DNA from: a virus
Strand: one strand, 5' to 3'
IMG/VR virus record: IMGVR_UViG_3300037504_000592
Coordinates: 1-37,249 of that record
DNA: 37,249 bases
The translations under genes were made by a program, and so were the position numbers. Of this stretch, positions 9,399 through 16,931 are shown one piece after another (position 1 is the first letter of the stretch; every line of letters begins with the position of its first letter). Below the pieces are notes generated by a model. The model was not told the origin of the DNA. It did no database searches and saw nothing but the letters and a program-made list of their open reading frames with translations.

Positions 9399-9549
9399 AT
9401 ACGTCTCTAACCTTCGCCTCCCTTTCTTTCGGAAGCATATCCTTGAAAACAGATGACTTTAAGCACATATCCCTTAACTCTCCCTTAGATATTCCTTTCA
9501 ATTTAGAAAGATTGAAAGTCATTGTTTTCTGTCCTTTTTTCACTTCCAT
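9232..9549 (-). CDS. Small basic protein after tail tube, possible chaperone G
   Basis: 105 aa from ATG 9549, two bases after the tail-tube stop. Residues about 10-55 look like a folded helical domain (SKLKGISKGELRDMCLKSSV...). The last 50 residues are Ser/Lys/Gly-rich and low complexity (SGKFESGKSVSGNSQPGRAK), and this part overlaps the next gene in another frame. By position it could be the first of a tail-chaperone pair. The low-complexity end may just reflect constraint from the overlapping frame. Confidence 0.5.
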   Translation of the reverse strand: MEVKKGQKTMTFNLSKLKGISKGELRDMCLKSSVFKDMLPKEREAKVRDVYANIPKTKESGKFESGKSVSGNSQPGRAKTLGSKQKSTSERADKRGTEDNSELSE

Positions 9550-9550
9550 A

Positions 9551-10453
9551 TTATGAAGTTGTGAATTCTTTACTACCTGTTGATTCAAAACCATCCTGAC
9601 TTAACGTGGCAGGATCAGCAAGATCAATTGTATATGTTCCTGCAGACAAACTTGCGGTGATGACATAAGTGCCGTCTCCATTATCTGTAACTCCGCTCAC
9701 AGACACAGTACTGTCGGTGTCATCTTTGATAACCCAGTCTGAAGTTTGATCAAATCCGGAAAGCAAAACACCTTTCTTATAAGCTTTAAGAGTTACATCA
9801 ACATCAGAAGTAGTCTGGTCATCAACAGTTATCTCAACGTCAGTAAGGCCATCAAGTTCGCGGGGATCCCAAGGACTTGTATTAAGTTCAAGAGGCCTCA
9901 GGGCAACACCGTCTTCATTCCATTCACTTGGATTTTTATACTTAATATAAATAGGTTTGGTTCGGTTAGCATCCCCGGTTGTTCGCATAGTCTTTTCAAC
10001 TTCAAAAGTGGCAACATCAAAGCCTTTGAACACAGTTCCATCGGGTGAGGTTCCCAATATATTACCATATTCATCAACTTCGAAAGCCCTCCATTCTTTG
10101 CCGTCAAACTTGGCAAGTTTGTTCGCATCGAAAACTGAGATCAACAAGTGCATCCTCTCTGCATATTTCCCCGGCCGGACCAGAACTGAAACACCAGATG
10201 CGAAATCTTGATAAACAGGATCTTCGCTTTGATCTTCGTTCTCATAAACATAGGGCAGGGGGAAAATGCGATTTGCTATCTGTTCAATAGCATCCTGCCA
10301 ATTGCTCTGTGTCTCTGCCGTTGATTGATCAGCAAAAGAGAAGTTTTTTGGGGTCAAAATAACTTTCTGTATTCGCCCCAACGATTCGCGTATGCCATAC
10401 TTCTGTCCTACGTTTGGCACTTCGCTATCATAATCCAATACATTGTACGCCAT
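9551..10453 (-). CDS. Major tail tube protein with C-terminal Ig-like domain
   Basis: 300 aa. Residues 1-200 form the putative tube domain (GQKYGIRESLGRIQKVILTP, RPGKYAERMHLLISVFDANK, FKGFDVATFEVEKTMRTTGD). Residues about 203-300 read as an Ig/carboxypeptidase-regulatory-like beta sandwich (VEITVDDQTTSDVDVTLKAY, GVTDNGDGTYVITASLSAGT), as found decorating tails of many siphoviruses. Its position two genes after the neck region and before the chaperone/tape-measure block supports the call. Family assignment is by synteny and architecture, not a specific motif. Confidence 0.65.
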   Translation of the reverse strand: MAYNVLDYDSEVPNVGQKYGIRESLGRIQKVILTPKNFSFADQSTAETQSNWQDAIEQIANRIFPLPYVYENEDQSEDPVYQDFASGVSVLVRPGKYAERMHLLISVFDANKLAKFDGKEWRAFEVDEYGNILGTSPDGTVFKGFDVATFEVEKTMRTTGDANRTKPIYIKYKNPSEWNEDGVALRPLELNTSPWDPRELDGLTDVEITVDDQTTSDVDVTLKAYKKGVLLSGFDQTSDWVIKDDTDSTVSVSGVTDNGDGTYVITASLSAGTYTIDLADPATLSQDGFESTGSKEFTTS

Positions 10454-10457
10454 CTTA

Positions 10458-10928
10458 TTATTGTTTTGGTTTCAAAATTCCGTCTAAATTAGTTGTAAAT
10501 CGAAATACGAAGAACTTTCGCATTGTATCTGTTAATCTGCTTTGATAATTGAAATCATCCAACGCTGCAACATCCTTAGCAATAGAATCAATCCGAAAGC
10601 CTGTTTTCTTAACCACTTCAAAGGCCTCATAGATCAACTCCTCTTCTGATTGTGAAAATTGCTCCATATTAATCATGAAAACCAGATTGATTGTAGTATC
10701 AAAAGAATCCATATTCATATCTCTTTCTGTAGGCTCATAGAAAAAAGAAGAAACATCGTAACGATCATCTGTTAATACATCGTCATAATCAGATCCATTC
10801 CTGATATAAGGCACATTTTCATCAATATCTATCCGAGCCAATCCCTTGAATTTCGTATTATTCGAAGTCCAAAGGAAATTCTCCATTTTAGTTATACCCT
10901 GATCTATATAATAATCAATGCCTGCCAT
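10458..10928 (-). CDS. Head-tail completion / tail terminator candidate
   Basis: 156 aa, acidic N-half, no membrane or signal segment. It sits between the 350-aa head/neck protein and the tail tube gene, where siphoviruses place the tail terminator. Features such as YDVSSFFYEPTERDMNMDSF and TTINLVFMINMEQFSQSEEE suggest a compact alpha/beta fold like those small neck proteins. Its ATGA overlap with the upstream stop shows coupling. The role is inferred from order only. Confidence 0.5.
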   Translation of the reverse strand: MAGIDYYIDQGITKMENFLWTSNNTKFKGLARIDIDENVPYIRNGSDYDDVLTDDRYDVSSFFYEPTERDMNMDSFDTTINLVFMINMEQFSQSEEELIYEAFEVVKKTGFRIDSIAKDVAALDDFNYQSRLTDTMRKFFVFRFTTNLDGILKPKQ

Positions 10929-11980
10929 CAGTTTGCTACTCTTACGTTGAGACCTTTTGGTTTATATCCTTCATTTAATTTCCCTATTTCTGCCTGAATA
11001 TGATTAATTTCCCCTTTCAACTTATCTTTCAATCCTACTTTGGTTATTCCCTCAGCATTCCTCCCCTCCAATTCTACTGTAGCTTGATTTATGAGGTCAC
11101 GGGTTATTCGGGTAGATCTATTTGTTCGGGATGTTGCCAGGTAATTCGAAAGAATGTTTATCTGGCCCTGCAATTGGACTGCTTTTGCAAACAACCTTTT
11201 ATTTTGAATTGATAGATCCGTATAATCTTTATATGTAGTAATATCAGGATTCAATCCAAAACTCAATTCGCTGCTTTCCTCATTATCCAGATCAGGAATA
11301 GTCGTGCCGGTACCAGAATAGGTGACAGCTTCAATGTATACTCCGTTGTACTGAGCTTTGATGTCAGAGAAATCATACTCCCTTTTATATGGCTTCAAGT
11401 CTGCAAAATATCCCAATAAATATTCGCCCTTGAAGTATGAATCAGTATCATCTAAAACCCATCCCAAATCTTCCGCATGAAATCCCGATGAAGCTGTGAT
11501 CTCTTTACTTTCGACTGCCTCATTCTTGGCTGAATTGAACAGATACAAAGTGAAAGTAGCTTGCTCGCTTAATTCAATGATAATACGCGAAATTTCAAAG
11601 GCAACATTTTTCTGACTTGGAATGATTCTATATCCTTTAAATCCGACCGGTAAACTTTCAATTTCTGTTTTATTGTTCGCATATCTGTATAAAGGAGAAC
11701 GGTCGATATAATCTGGTTCATTATGCACTTTATTAAGTACATTACCTACAGAACGATTATGGATGCTCTGCAAATAGGTGTTGAAATCCTGATTTGAAAT
11801 TTCAGCATAATCCTGGATATCTTTGAGAAATTGAATTTTAACGAGCGGATTGTCAGTGTAATACAATCCTGATATAGATTTTTTGTTGTCAGAACTAACA
11901 ATAGCATAAGCGGGGTCAGTTGGATCCTCAAACCCAACTAACCCTGCAAATCCTGTTTGTGCCTTTGAAACATTTATCAT
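10928..11980 (-). CDS. Structural head/neck protein, hypothetical
   Basis: 350 aa. The N-terminus reads SKAQTGFAGLVGFEDPTDPA. The middle is beta-rich (EISRIIIELSEQATFTLYLF). The C-terminal 120 residues are helical with coiled-coil character (AKAVQLQGQINILSNYLATS and a final Lys/Glu helix). It lies between the capsid-linked secreted-type protein and the tail-terminator candidate, so it is probably a connector, adaptor or stopper component. I do not recognise the family. Confidence 0.5.
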   Translation of the reverse strand: MINVSKAQTGFAGLVGFEDPTDPAYAIVSSDNKKSISGLYYTDNPLVKIQFLKDIQDYAEISNQDFNTYLQSIHNRSVGNVLNKVHNEPDYIDRSPLYRYANNKTEIESLPVGFKGYRIIPSQKNVAFEISRIIIELSEQATFTLYLFNSAKNEAVESKEITASSGFHAEDLGWVLDDTDSYFKGEYLLGYFADLKPYKREYDFSDIKAQYNGVYIEAVTYSGTGTTIPDLDNEESSELSFGLNPDITTYKDYTDLSIQNKRLFAKAVQLQGQINILSNYLATSRTNRSTRITRDLINQATVELEGRNAEGITKVGLKDKLKGEINHIQAEIGKLNEGYKPKGLNVRVAN

Positions 11981-11983
11981 CAG

Positions 11984-12481
11984 CTACCGCCTGTATAATT
12001 TCACATAAATAGAATTAAGAGTAATCTTGCCAGCCGATAAAGTCGTTGCCTGTGACCCATCTAACTCAACCATAAAATAGCGGTAAAATGGGGCATTAGT
12101 GGTGGCAATAGTGTCGATTACTTCCGATTCATCTGAATTAAAAGTATAACTACCCCCGCTTGTCTCTCCTGCTGTGGTCGTTATCTTAGTCCAACTATCA
12201 TCGGAATACACTTTGCCATATAGCACGAGATCATAATCGCCGGTGATAGAACTAGTCTCGGCGGTTTGAACCTTGATATTATACAAAACAGGCCTGTGGC
12301 TCTTATGTCTCCAACTAAACCTGATCGTATCCTGGTTGGCAGTCAGAGTATCAGCTACCAAGCCGGTATAATCCAATAGGGTCTGGTTTAAATCCATTGT
12401 ACCCATATTGGTTGTTCTATCCTGCGCCTTCATTCCGAAGGCCAATCCTGTTAGAAATAATATTAATATTAACTTTCTCAT
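11984..12481 (-). CDS. Signal-peptide-bearing protein next to major capsid gene
   Basis: 165 aa from ATG 12481, preceded by a clear AAGGAGG Shine-Dalgarno 5 bases upstream, one of the few in this genome. The N-terminus MRKLILILFLTGLAFGMKAQ is a classical signal peptide with a Bacteroidota-type end (KAQ before Asp21). The mature part is beta-rich and Thr/Asp-rich (LVADTLTANQDTIRFSWRHK, SITGDYDLVLYGKVYSDDSW) and could be a jelly-roll or Ig-like decoration domain. It lies 10 bases after the capsid gene, the usual place for a capsid decoration protein, yet the export signal contradicts simple cytoplasmic assembly. Confidence 0.65.
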   Translation of the reverse strand: MRKLILILFLTGLAFGMKAQDRTTNMGTMDLNQTLLDYTGLVADTLTANQDTIRFSWRHKSHRPVLYNIKVQTAETSSITGDYDLVLYGKVYSDDSWTKITTTAGETSGGSYTFNSDESEVIDTIATTNAPFYRYFMVELDGSQATTLSAGKITLNSIYVKLYRR

Positions 12482-12491
12482 ATTAACCTCC

Positions 12492-13523
12492 TTATGCTGT
12501 TGATTCTTCTTTAAATGCCATGGCCAAAAGCGGAGTACCGCTGGAAAGAGGAGCATGTTCCAGAGCAAGCTGGATATGTGCTTCAACTTCAGTTTTTACA
12601 TCCTGATTATATCCTCCTTCAGAAGACCCATCGTAACGTTCGTCATACTCATGTACGCCGTAAGTCAGCCCGTCGATCGGGTTAACCAGAGTAGAGTAAC
12701 GATTCTGCTGGGTACTTTCAGCATTCCGGTACTGCGGTTCAATCCACGGCAAGGCAGCCAACATACCTTCAGGAACTACAATAAATGCCCCGTCGGTATA
12801 AGGTGTGCCAAGCCCTGAAAACTTGGAATACAAACCGTTCGACCTTACAAATTGCATGTTGTCAAACTGAAATTGTAAGTTTTCACTGTTCTGCGATCCT
12901 TGCTGGCTGTAATACATAAACTTGTTAAATGCAATTGGATCACATAAAACAATGTATGGCCCGGCAAAGTCATTTTCATCCATTACGGATTGAGCGATCT
13001 GAGCGCCTCTCTTTTCTTTTGAAGTGAAAATCTCAAATACATCCTGAGTATCATTGAAAGATCCTTCTGCGCTTGCATCATTCACCCCACTCCGATTATT
13101 GAAGGCATGAGTAACTGCTTGACTTTCCAACCCTTCAGCAAAGTTCTTAACAAGATTCTCAACCTCGTTGTTAGCCATTTCCTGTAATTGATACAGGTTA
13201 TTATTGGCCTGTTTGAGCGCTTGCTTGAACTTATCAGAATAGACAGTCCATGAAGGTGTAAGAGTTCCTACACTACCTTTCGTTCCGGTATGATTATAAG
13301 TAATACCAGTCGTCAGGGATCGGGATTGACGTTCAAAATAGAACGCATTCACAGTGCGCTGACTGGATTTCTTAATAGCCTCCAAGTCAGGCATCATAAT
13401 ATTTGTACTCCGGATATACTGCTTAAACGTGACAGGATCACGGTACCGCAGTTCTCCTGCTTGAAACTTGCCCATTAGCTTAGCTTGTGCTGTCGCAAGG
13501 GCTGCTGTTGTGTAATTTGCCAT
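12492..13523 (-). CDS. Major capsid protein
   Basis: 343 aa. It follows the scaffold gene and precedes neck genes, the canonical place for the coat protein, and its size fits an HK97-fold capsid protein. Recognisable features are a long N-terminal helix region (KFQAGELRYRDPVTFKQYIR), a spine-helix-like segment (LKQANNNLYQLQEMANNEVE), an A-domain-like AGPYIVLCDPIAFNKFMYYS stretch and a C-terminal VEAHIQLALEHAPLSSGTPL. No protease gene is seen, and a separate scaffold is present, so assembly may proceed by scaffold release. Confidence 0.8.
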   Translation of the reverse strand: MANYTTAALATAQAKLMGKFQAGELRYRDPVTFKQYIRSTNIMMPDLEAIKKSSQRTVNAFYFERQSRSLTTGITYNHTGTKGSVGTLTPSWTVYSDKFKQALKQANNNLYQLQEMANNEVENLVKNFAEGLESQAVTHAFNNRSGVNDASAEGSFNDTQDVFEIFTSKEKRGAQIAQSVMDENDFAGPYIVLCDPIAFNKFMYYSQQGSQNSENLQFQFDNMQFVRSNGLYSKFSGLGTPYTDGAFIVVPEGMLAALPWIEPQYRNAESTQQNRYSTLVNPIDGLTYGVHEYDERYDGSSEGGYNQDVKTEVEAHIQLALEHAPLSSGTPLLAMAFKEESTA

Positions 13524-13592
13524 TTTGCTTTAAGTTTTACTCTGCTCACCCTTGTTCAAGTGCCTATGAACAGTAACAGATAGGTTATACAA
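13524..13592 (-). promoter_or_regulatory. Scaffold-capsid spacer, short inverted repeat
   Basis: This 69-base gap is the largest in the head region. It holds the inverted pair GTTCA/TGAAC (around 13554-13571) within the presumed 5' leader of the capsid gene. It may be an mRNA processing or stability element that lifts capsid expression. I see no consensus promoter in it. Confidence 0.25.
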
Positions 13593-14420
13593 TTATAATT
13601 TAAGTGTGCCTTCCTGTATTCGCTTGCTCATTTCCTGGTTAAATGTTTCTGATCCTGGATTATGACCAGCTTCTGTCATTTCCTTCTCAAATGCTTCATA
13701 GGTTCCGGTTCCACCACTACCTGGATCATCGCCATTGCCGGTTCCACCTGTTGGTTTTTGAATGTAATTTTGTGCGAATTCTTTCATAACATCTTCAGGC
13801 TTCCGAGGATTCAGGTTTTCATCTTTCAATACTTCCCCGTTTTGCTTAACAATGGGGTTGTTCTTTTCGTCGAAATCAATGTCATAACGCTTCTCAAACA
13901 GATCCTTGACGTCATTTGCCGGGATGGAAAACTTATCATTCGGCATATAGTTCTGGATGATCTGCTGTTTCTGCATATTCTTTCGTTCGCCTTCCCATTT
14001 CTGCTTCGTTTCCTCAAATGACTTTTGCCACTCCTGTATTTTTTCTTGAAGTTGGCCTTTCTCTTTCTCTAGTTCTTCGATTTTCTGGTTTGGTTCTTTC
14101 TTGTACTCCTCGGCCAATTTGCTGCTCAGTTTTTCAGCAAAATTTGCAACTGTTTTCTTCTGATCGTTCAGGTCTACTCCATATTTTTCAGATATAGTGT
14201 TAACAGCATCCTTTTCACCTTTCTCGCGGCCTGCCTCATAACGTTCTTTTGTTAGGTTTTCTACATATTGGTCAAAATCTTCTTTAGGTTTTATAACCAT
14301 TCCCTCGGTCTTGGCGGCCAGATTGTCGGCTGATAACTCAACCTCGGTCCCTTTCTCCATTGCCTCGGAGAGTTTGTTATTGTCGACTTCTATGTCGACG
14401 CCGTTAATCTTTAATTTCAT
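13593..14420 (-). CDS. Capsid scaffolding protein
   Basis: 275 aa, highly charged, Glu/Lys-rich, with a long coiled coil at about residues 95-155 (EEYKKEPNQKIEELEKEKGQ, EKIQEWQKSFEETKQKWEGE). A flexible Gly-rich linker near 232-245 (GGTGNGDDPGSGGTG) leads to a short C-terminal helical tail. This is the usual architecture of phage scaffolds (GpO/phage T7 gp9-like in character), and the gene lies directly before the major capsid gene. Its ATGA overlap with the upstream gene indicates coupled translation. Confidence 0.8.
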   Translation of the reverse strand: MKLKINGVDIEVDNNKLSEAMEKGTEVELSADNLAAKTEGMVIKPKEDFDQYVENLTKERYEAGREKGEKDAVNTISEKYGVDLNDQKKTVANFAEKLSSKLAEEYKKEPNQKIEELEKEKGQLQEKIQEWQKSFEETKQKWEGERKNMQKQQIIQNYMPNDKFSIPANDVKDLFEKRYDIDFDEKNNPIVKQNGEVLKDENLNPRKPEDVMKEFAQNYIQKPTGGTGNGDDPGSGGTGTYEAFEKEMTEAGHNPGSETFNQEMSKRIQEGTLKL

Positions 14421-14785
14421 TTATCAGTTTTCTTTTTAGTTTGACTTTTAGTTTGTGTTTGTTTCGAATCCTCTTTACTGGAGGTCTTGGGTGCTTTCAT
14501 TCTCCTCTCAACCTCTTTATTGATCTTATCTGCACCTGGTACCGGCTTCCTGTCTTTCCGGTATTCTTCCTCAATCTGATTAAAAATTTCTGACCGTTTC
14601 TTATAATCAGCGCTCGCTTTGTTGTCTTTTTCGTACAACTTCATAGTATCCTTGTAGTTGTCGTTGACCTGCTTAGCGTAGGATTCCTCGACCTTGGCAC
14701 CACTACGGATAAGCTTTTTGTTTTCAGTATCTACCTGGCCGTTCATAATTCCCAGCTGATAGACGTTACATACAATTATTGCCAT
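14417..14785 (-). CDS. Hypothetical protein between portal and scaffold
   Basis: 122 aa. After a short hydrophobic start (MAIIVCNVYQLGIMNGQVD) it becomes very hydrophilic, Lys/Glu/Gln/Thr-rich and probably helical or disordered, ending in SKEDSKQTQTKSQTKKKTDK. It may be a minor head protein, internal protein or scaffold helper. No family recognised. Confidence 0.55.
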   Translation of the reverse strand: MAIIVCNVYQLGIMNGQVDTENKKLIRSGAKVEESYAKQVNDNYKDTMKLYEKDNKASADYKKRSEIFNQIEEEYRKDRKPVPGADKINKEVERRMKAPKTSSKEDSKQTQTKSQTKKKTDK

Positions 14786-14796
14786 AATATTTAATT

Positions 14797-16482
14797 TTAG
14801 TTAAGTTCCTGTTGTTCTATAGGTTGACGTTTCAATCTTTCTTCAATGTATTCATCGCGTTTCCTTTCAAGCGTAAGGATCTTGAATTTTTCGACATCCT
14901 TCTGCTGAATAGTTTCCCACCAATCGGTAAATAATATTTTTTTCTGGGCCTCCAATTTTCCGAATGTCTCCCGAACTTCCTGGACTGTATAATGAATATA
15001 AGGCTCCAAGCGTTTTTTCAGCAGCTCGAACCGTAATGCTCCGGGGTTACTCTTATACTTAGAAGTGATATATTCTCGTAGCATTCGGTCAAGTATTACA
15101 ACCGGAGCCCCTTTCTCTCGGTTACTATTATAGCGTTCCAGAATAGCATCCGGGGGGTCAATGATGAAATTGGTCCCATAACTTATATGTGCTACCTTTT
15201 CATCTTTATCCCTTCCGGGAAATTCCCATCTCGCTACCCATTCACTGAGAGTTTCTTCCATAAAGGATGCTATCTTAGAATGACCCTCCAGTGTGTTCAT
15301 GACCGGCTGGCTATCCATCCAAACCTCAAAAGCCGTTTTGTTATTAGTATTACCTTCAATCTTAGTTTTATGGGAACCCCAAAGGGTTTCATACATTCTT
15401 ATCTCACTGTTATTAAGTTCACCCCTGTAATACTCTGCTGTCTCAAGATCGGGGGATATAAACCCAGCAATATCAGGAGCCAATTGCGGCTCGTTCGCGC
15501 TCTCTGGGATAGGAAGCGAAACCTCATCAGTCACATCTCTTTTCCCCAGGTATCCTTCTCCATCACAAGTAGTACATATATTCCCATCAATCTTGCCCGA
15601 TCCTTCACAATCCGGGCAAAGCATTTTATATCGCCAAAAAATCGGGAATAGCTTAGTATATTTATACAGGCTCAGAACACTCTGGTCCCTTGCGTATTCT
15701 TCCATTTCCTCAACAACATCATCTAAAGGTGACAATCTCAGCTCTTTACCTAGTTTAACCCGAGGCGAATTAATAAGCCCGGGAACCTCTTGGAATGGAT
15801 GCTGAAAAGTGCTGTTTTCAAGTAAAGTATATTCATCGCCTCGTTTGATGTATTTTCGATCATTCAAATCATCCACGATACGAACCATCTCAAACTCTAC
15901 ATTCTGGCCCCCTGCTTCAGTTTTCACTCGTTCCGGTTCAAAGATGATCCATTCAAGTTTTTGCCCTTTTGCCTCGTATGCCCTGATTGAAAGTATTGAT
16001 TTATAGGTAGGATATATTTTTTCTTCCCCCAAATACTCCAAAAAAATTACACCATTAGGATCAGTCACGTACAGATCCTTTATCCAATGTTCTGAAAGCC
16101 ATTGTTCAATCGGTTTGCCGTCCCTTATTTTCCGGAGCCTAGAAACATAATTATTGAAAGATTCTTCATTTTTTATCTGATAAGATTTAGTACCACCGGT
16201 TGCTGTATACACATTTTCAAAAGGTTTTAACATCCGGTGTACTGTATCTTTTATCGAGCGGCTGAAATTATCCCTGGCTTTCTTCCGATCGTCAGATTCA
16301 ATTTTTTCAATCTTTCTGATCAGATGCTCCTTAAAATTTTCCCCATTAACGATAGCTTTGAGCCGCTTATGCTCTTTGCGGGCTTCCTCAACCCACTTGG
16401 GCGGCTTTTGGTAGGCTCTTAAATACTCTACTGCTTCAGCGTCTTTTAATATCATGCTATCGCTTTCGTTTTTTATGCTCAT
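14797..16482 (-). CDS. Portal protein with inserted DnaJ-type zinc knuckle
   Basis: 561 aa, the size of a large portal, placed downstream of the terminase and upstream of the scaffold and capsid genes. Helical N-terminus, central beta/wing region and a helical C-terminus with the usual charged end. Residues 289-310 hold CPDCEGSGKIDG followed by CTTCDGEGYLGK: two CxxCxGxG repeats (Cys289, 292, 303, 306), as in DnaJ zinc fingers, so a structural Zn site is likely. It lies in a helical region next to FWRYKML. Portal assignment is by synteny, size and helical C-terminus; the zinc motif is plainly visible. Confidence 0.75.
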   Translation of the reverse strand: MSIKNESDSMILKDAEAVEYLRAYQKPPKWVEEARKEHKRLKAIVNGENFKEHLIRKIEKIESDDRKKARDNFSRSIKDTVHRMLKPFENVYTATGGTKSYQIKNEESFNNYVSRLRKIRDGKPIEQWLSEHWIKDLYVTDPNGVIFLEYLGEEKIYPTYKSILSIRAYEAKGQKLEWIIFEPERVKTEAGGQNVEFEMVRIVDDLNDRKYIKRGDEYTLLENSTFQHPFQEVPGLINSPRVKLGKELRLSPLDDVVEEMEEYARDQSVLSLYKYTKLFPIFWRYKMLCPDCEGSGKIDGNICTTCDGEGYLGKRDVTDEVSLPIPESANEPQLAPDIAGFISPDLETAEYYRGELNNSEIRMYETLWGSHKTKIEGNTNNKTAFEVWMDSQPVMNTLEGHSKIASFMEETLSEWVARWEFPGRDKDEKVAHISYGTNFIIDPPDAILERYNSNREKGAPVVILDRMLREYITSKYKSNPGALRFELLKKRLEPYIHYTVQEVRETFGKLEAQKKILFTDWWETIQQKDVEKFKILTLERKRDEYIEERLKRQPIEQQELN

Positions 16483-16603
16483 CCCAATAAATTGAACAAA
16501 GCTTTACGGCCTGATCCCGCGAACGTCCTTCTTTTTCAATTAGCTCTGACACACACCGGGCCATAAACTTTTTTTCACTTTCGTTTGGCCGTGGCTTTGG
16601 CAT
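16457..16603 (-). CDS. 48-aa conserved pre-portal phage protein
   Basis: The frame ATG 16603 to TAG 16457 encodes a 48-residue peptide: MPKPRPNESEKKFMARCVSE followed by LIEKEGRSRDQAVKLCSIYW and a basic end. The pattern MPxPxxxExxxxFxxRC...EG...QAxxxCxxxW recurs in short proteins, or in the N-termini of head proteins, next to portal or protease genes of many phages, so this is very probably real. It overlaps the portal start by 26 bases. It may act in head assembly; its function is unknown. Confidence 0.7.
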   Translation of the reverse strand: MPKPRPNESEKKFMARCVSELIEKEGRSRDQAVKLCSIYWDEHKKRKR

Positions 16604-16736
16604 AAAGATAAGTTTGTTGGTAAATATACGATACGGACTGGATTTTTATTAGTAAATTTTTGAAAAATATTTCTGTTATATTCATGTTGTTCAAATATTT
16701 ATTTATATATTGCAACAAATATTTTAATTATTAGCC
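16604..16736. promoter_or_regulatory. Divergent control region between portal block and antisense RHH gene
   Basis: This 133-base AT-rich spacer separates the leftward portal-scaffold block from the rightward RHH gene. On the minus strand TATATTTA (16621-16628) is one base off the Bacteroidota -7 element TAnnTTTG, 18 bases before the pre-portal ATG. I find no good -33 element. On the plus strand only a weak TATATTGC-like box precedes the RHH gene. A leftward internal promoter and an RHH operator here are plausible but unproven. Confidence 0.35.
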
Positions 16737-16931
16737 ATGCCAAAAAAACCAATTCACGTACAAATTTCGGAAGAACTTTACAGTCAATTCAGGATTAAGC
16801 TGTTTAAAGAAGGAAAGACACAACGGGAAAAAATACAAGAGTGGATTGAGGAATACATCACCAGTCCACAAGCGGCTTCTGTCTCTTACCGGTATACCGA
16901 CGGTAACGATCAGCAAACGCCTGACAGATAA
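16737..16931 (+). CDS. Ribbon-helix-helix protein, antisense within late operon
   Basis: 64 aa. Residues 1-42 fit a MetJ/Arc-type ribbon-helix-helix: basic start MPKKP, beta strand IHVQISEELY, helix QFRIKLFKEG, turn, helix TQREKIQEWIEEYI. The last 20 residues are polar. Family members are dimeric DNA-binding repressors. It is the only rightward gene in the leftward half; its final 74 bases overlap the end of terL in antisense. It may repress itself and the adjoining portal promoter. Confidence 0.75.
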   Translation: MPKKPIHVQISEELYSQFRIKLFKEGKTQREKIQEWIEEYITSPQAASVSYRYTDGNDQQTPDR

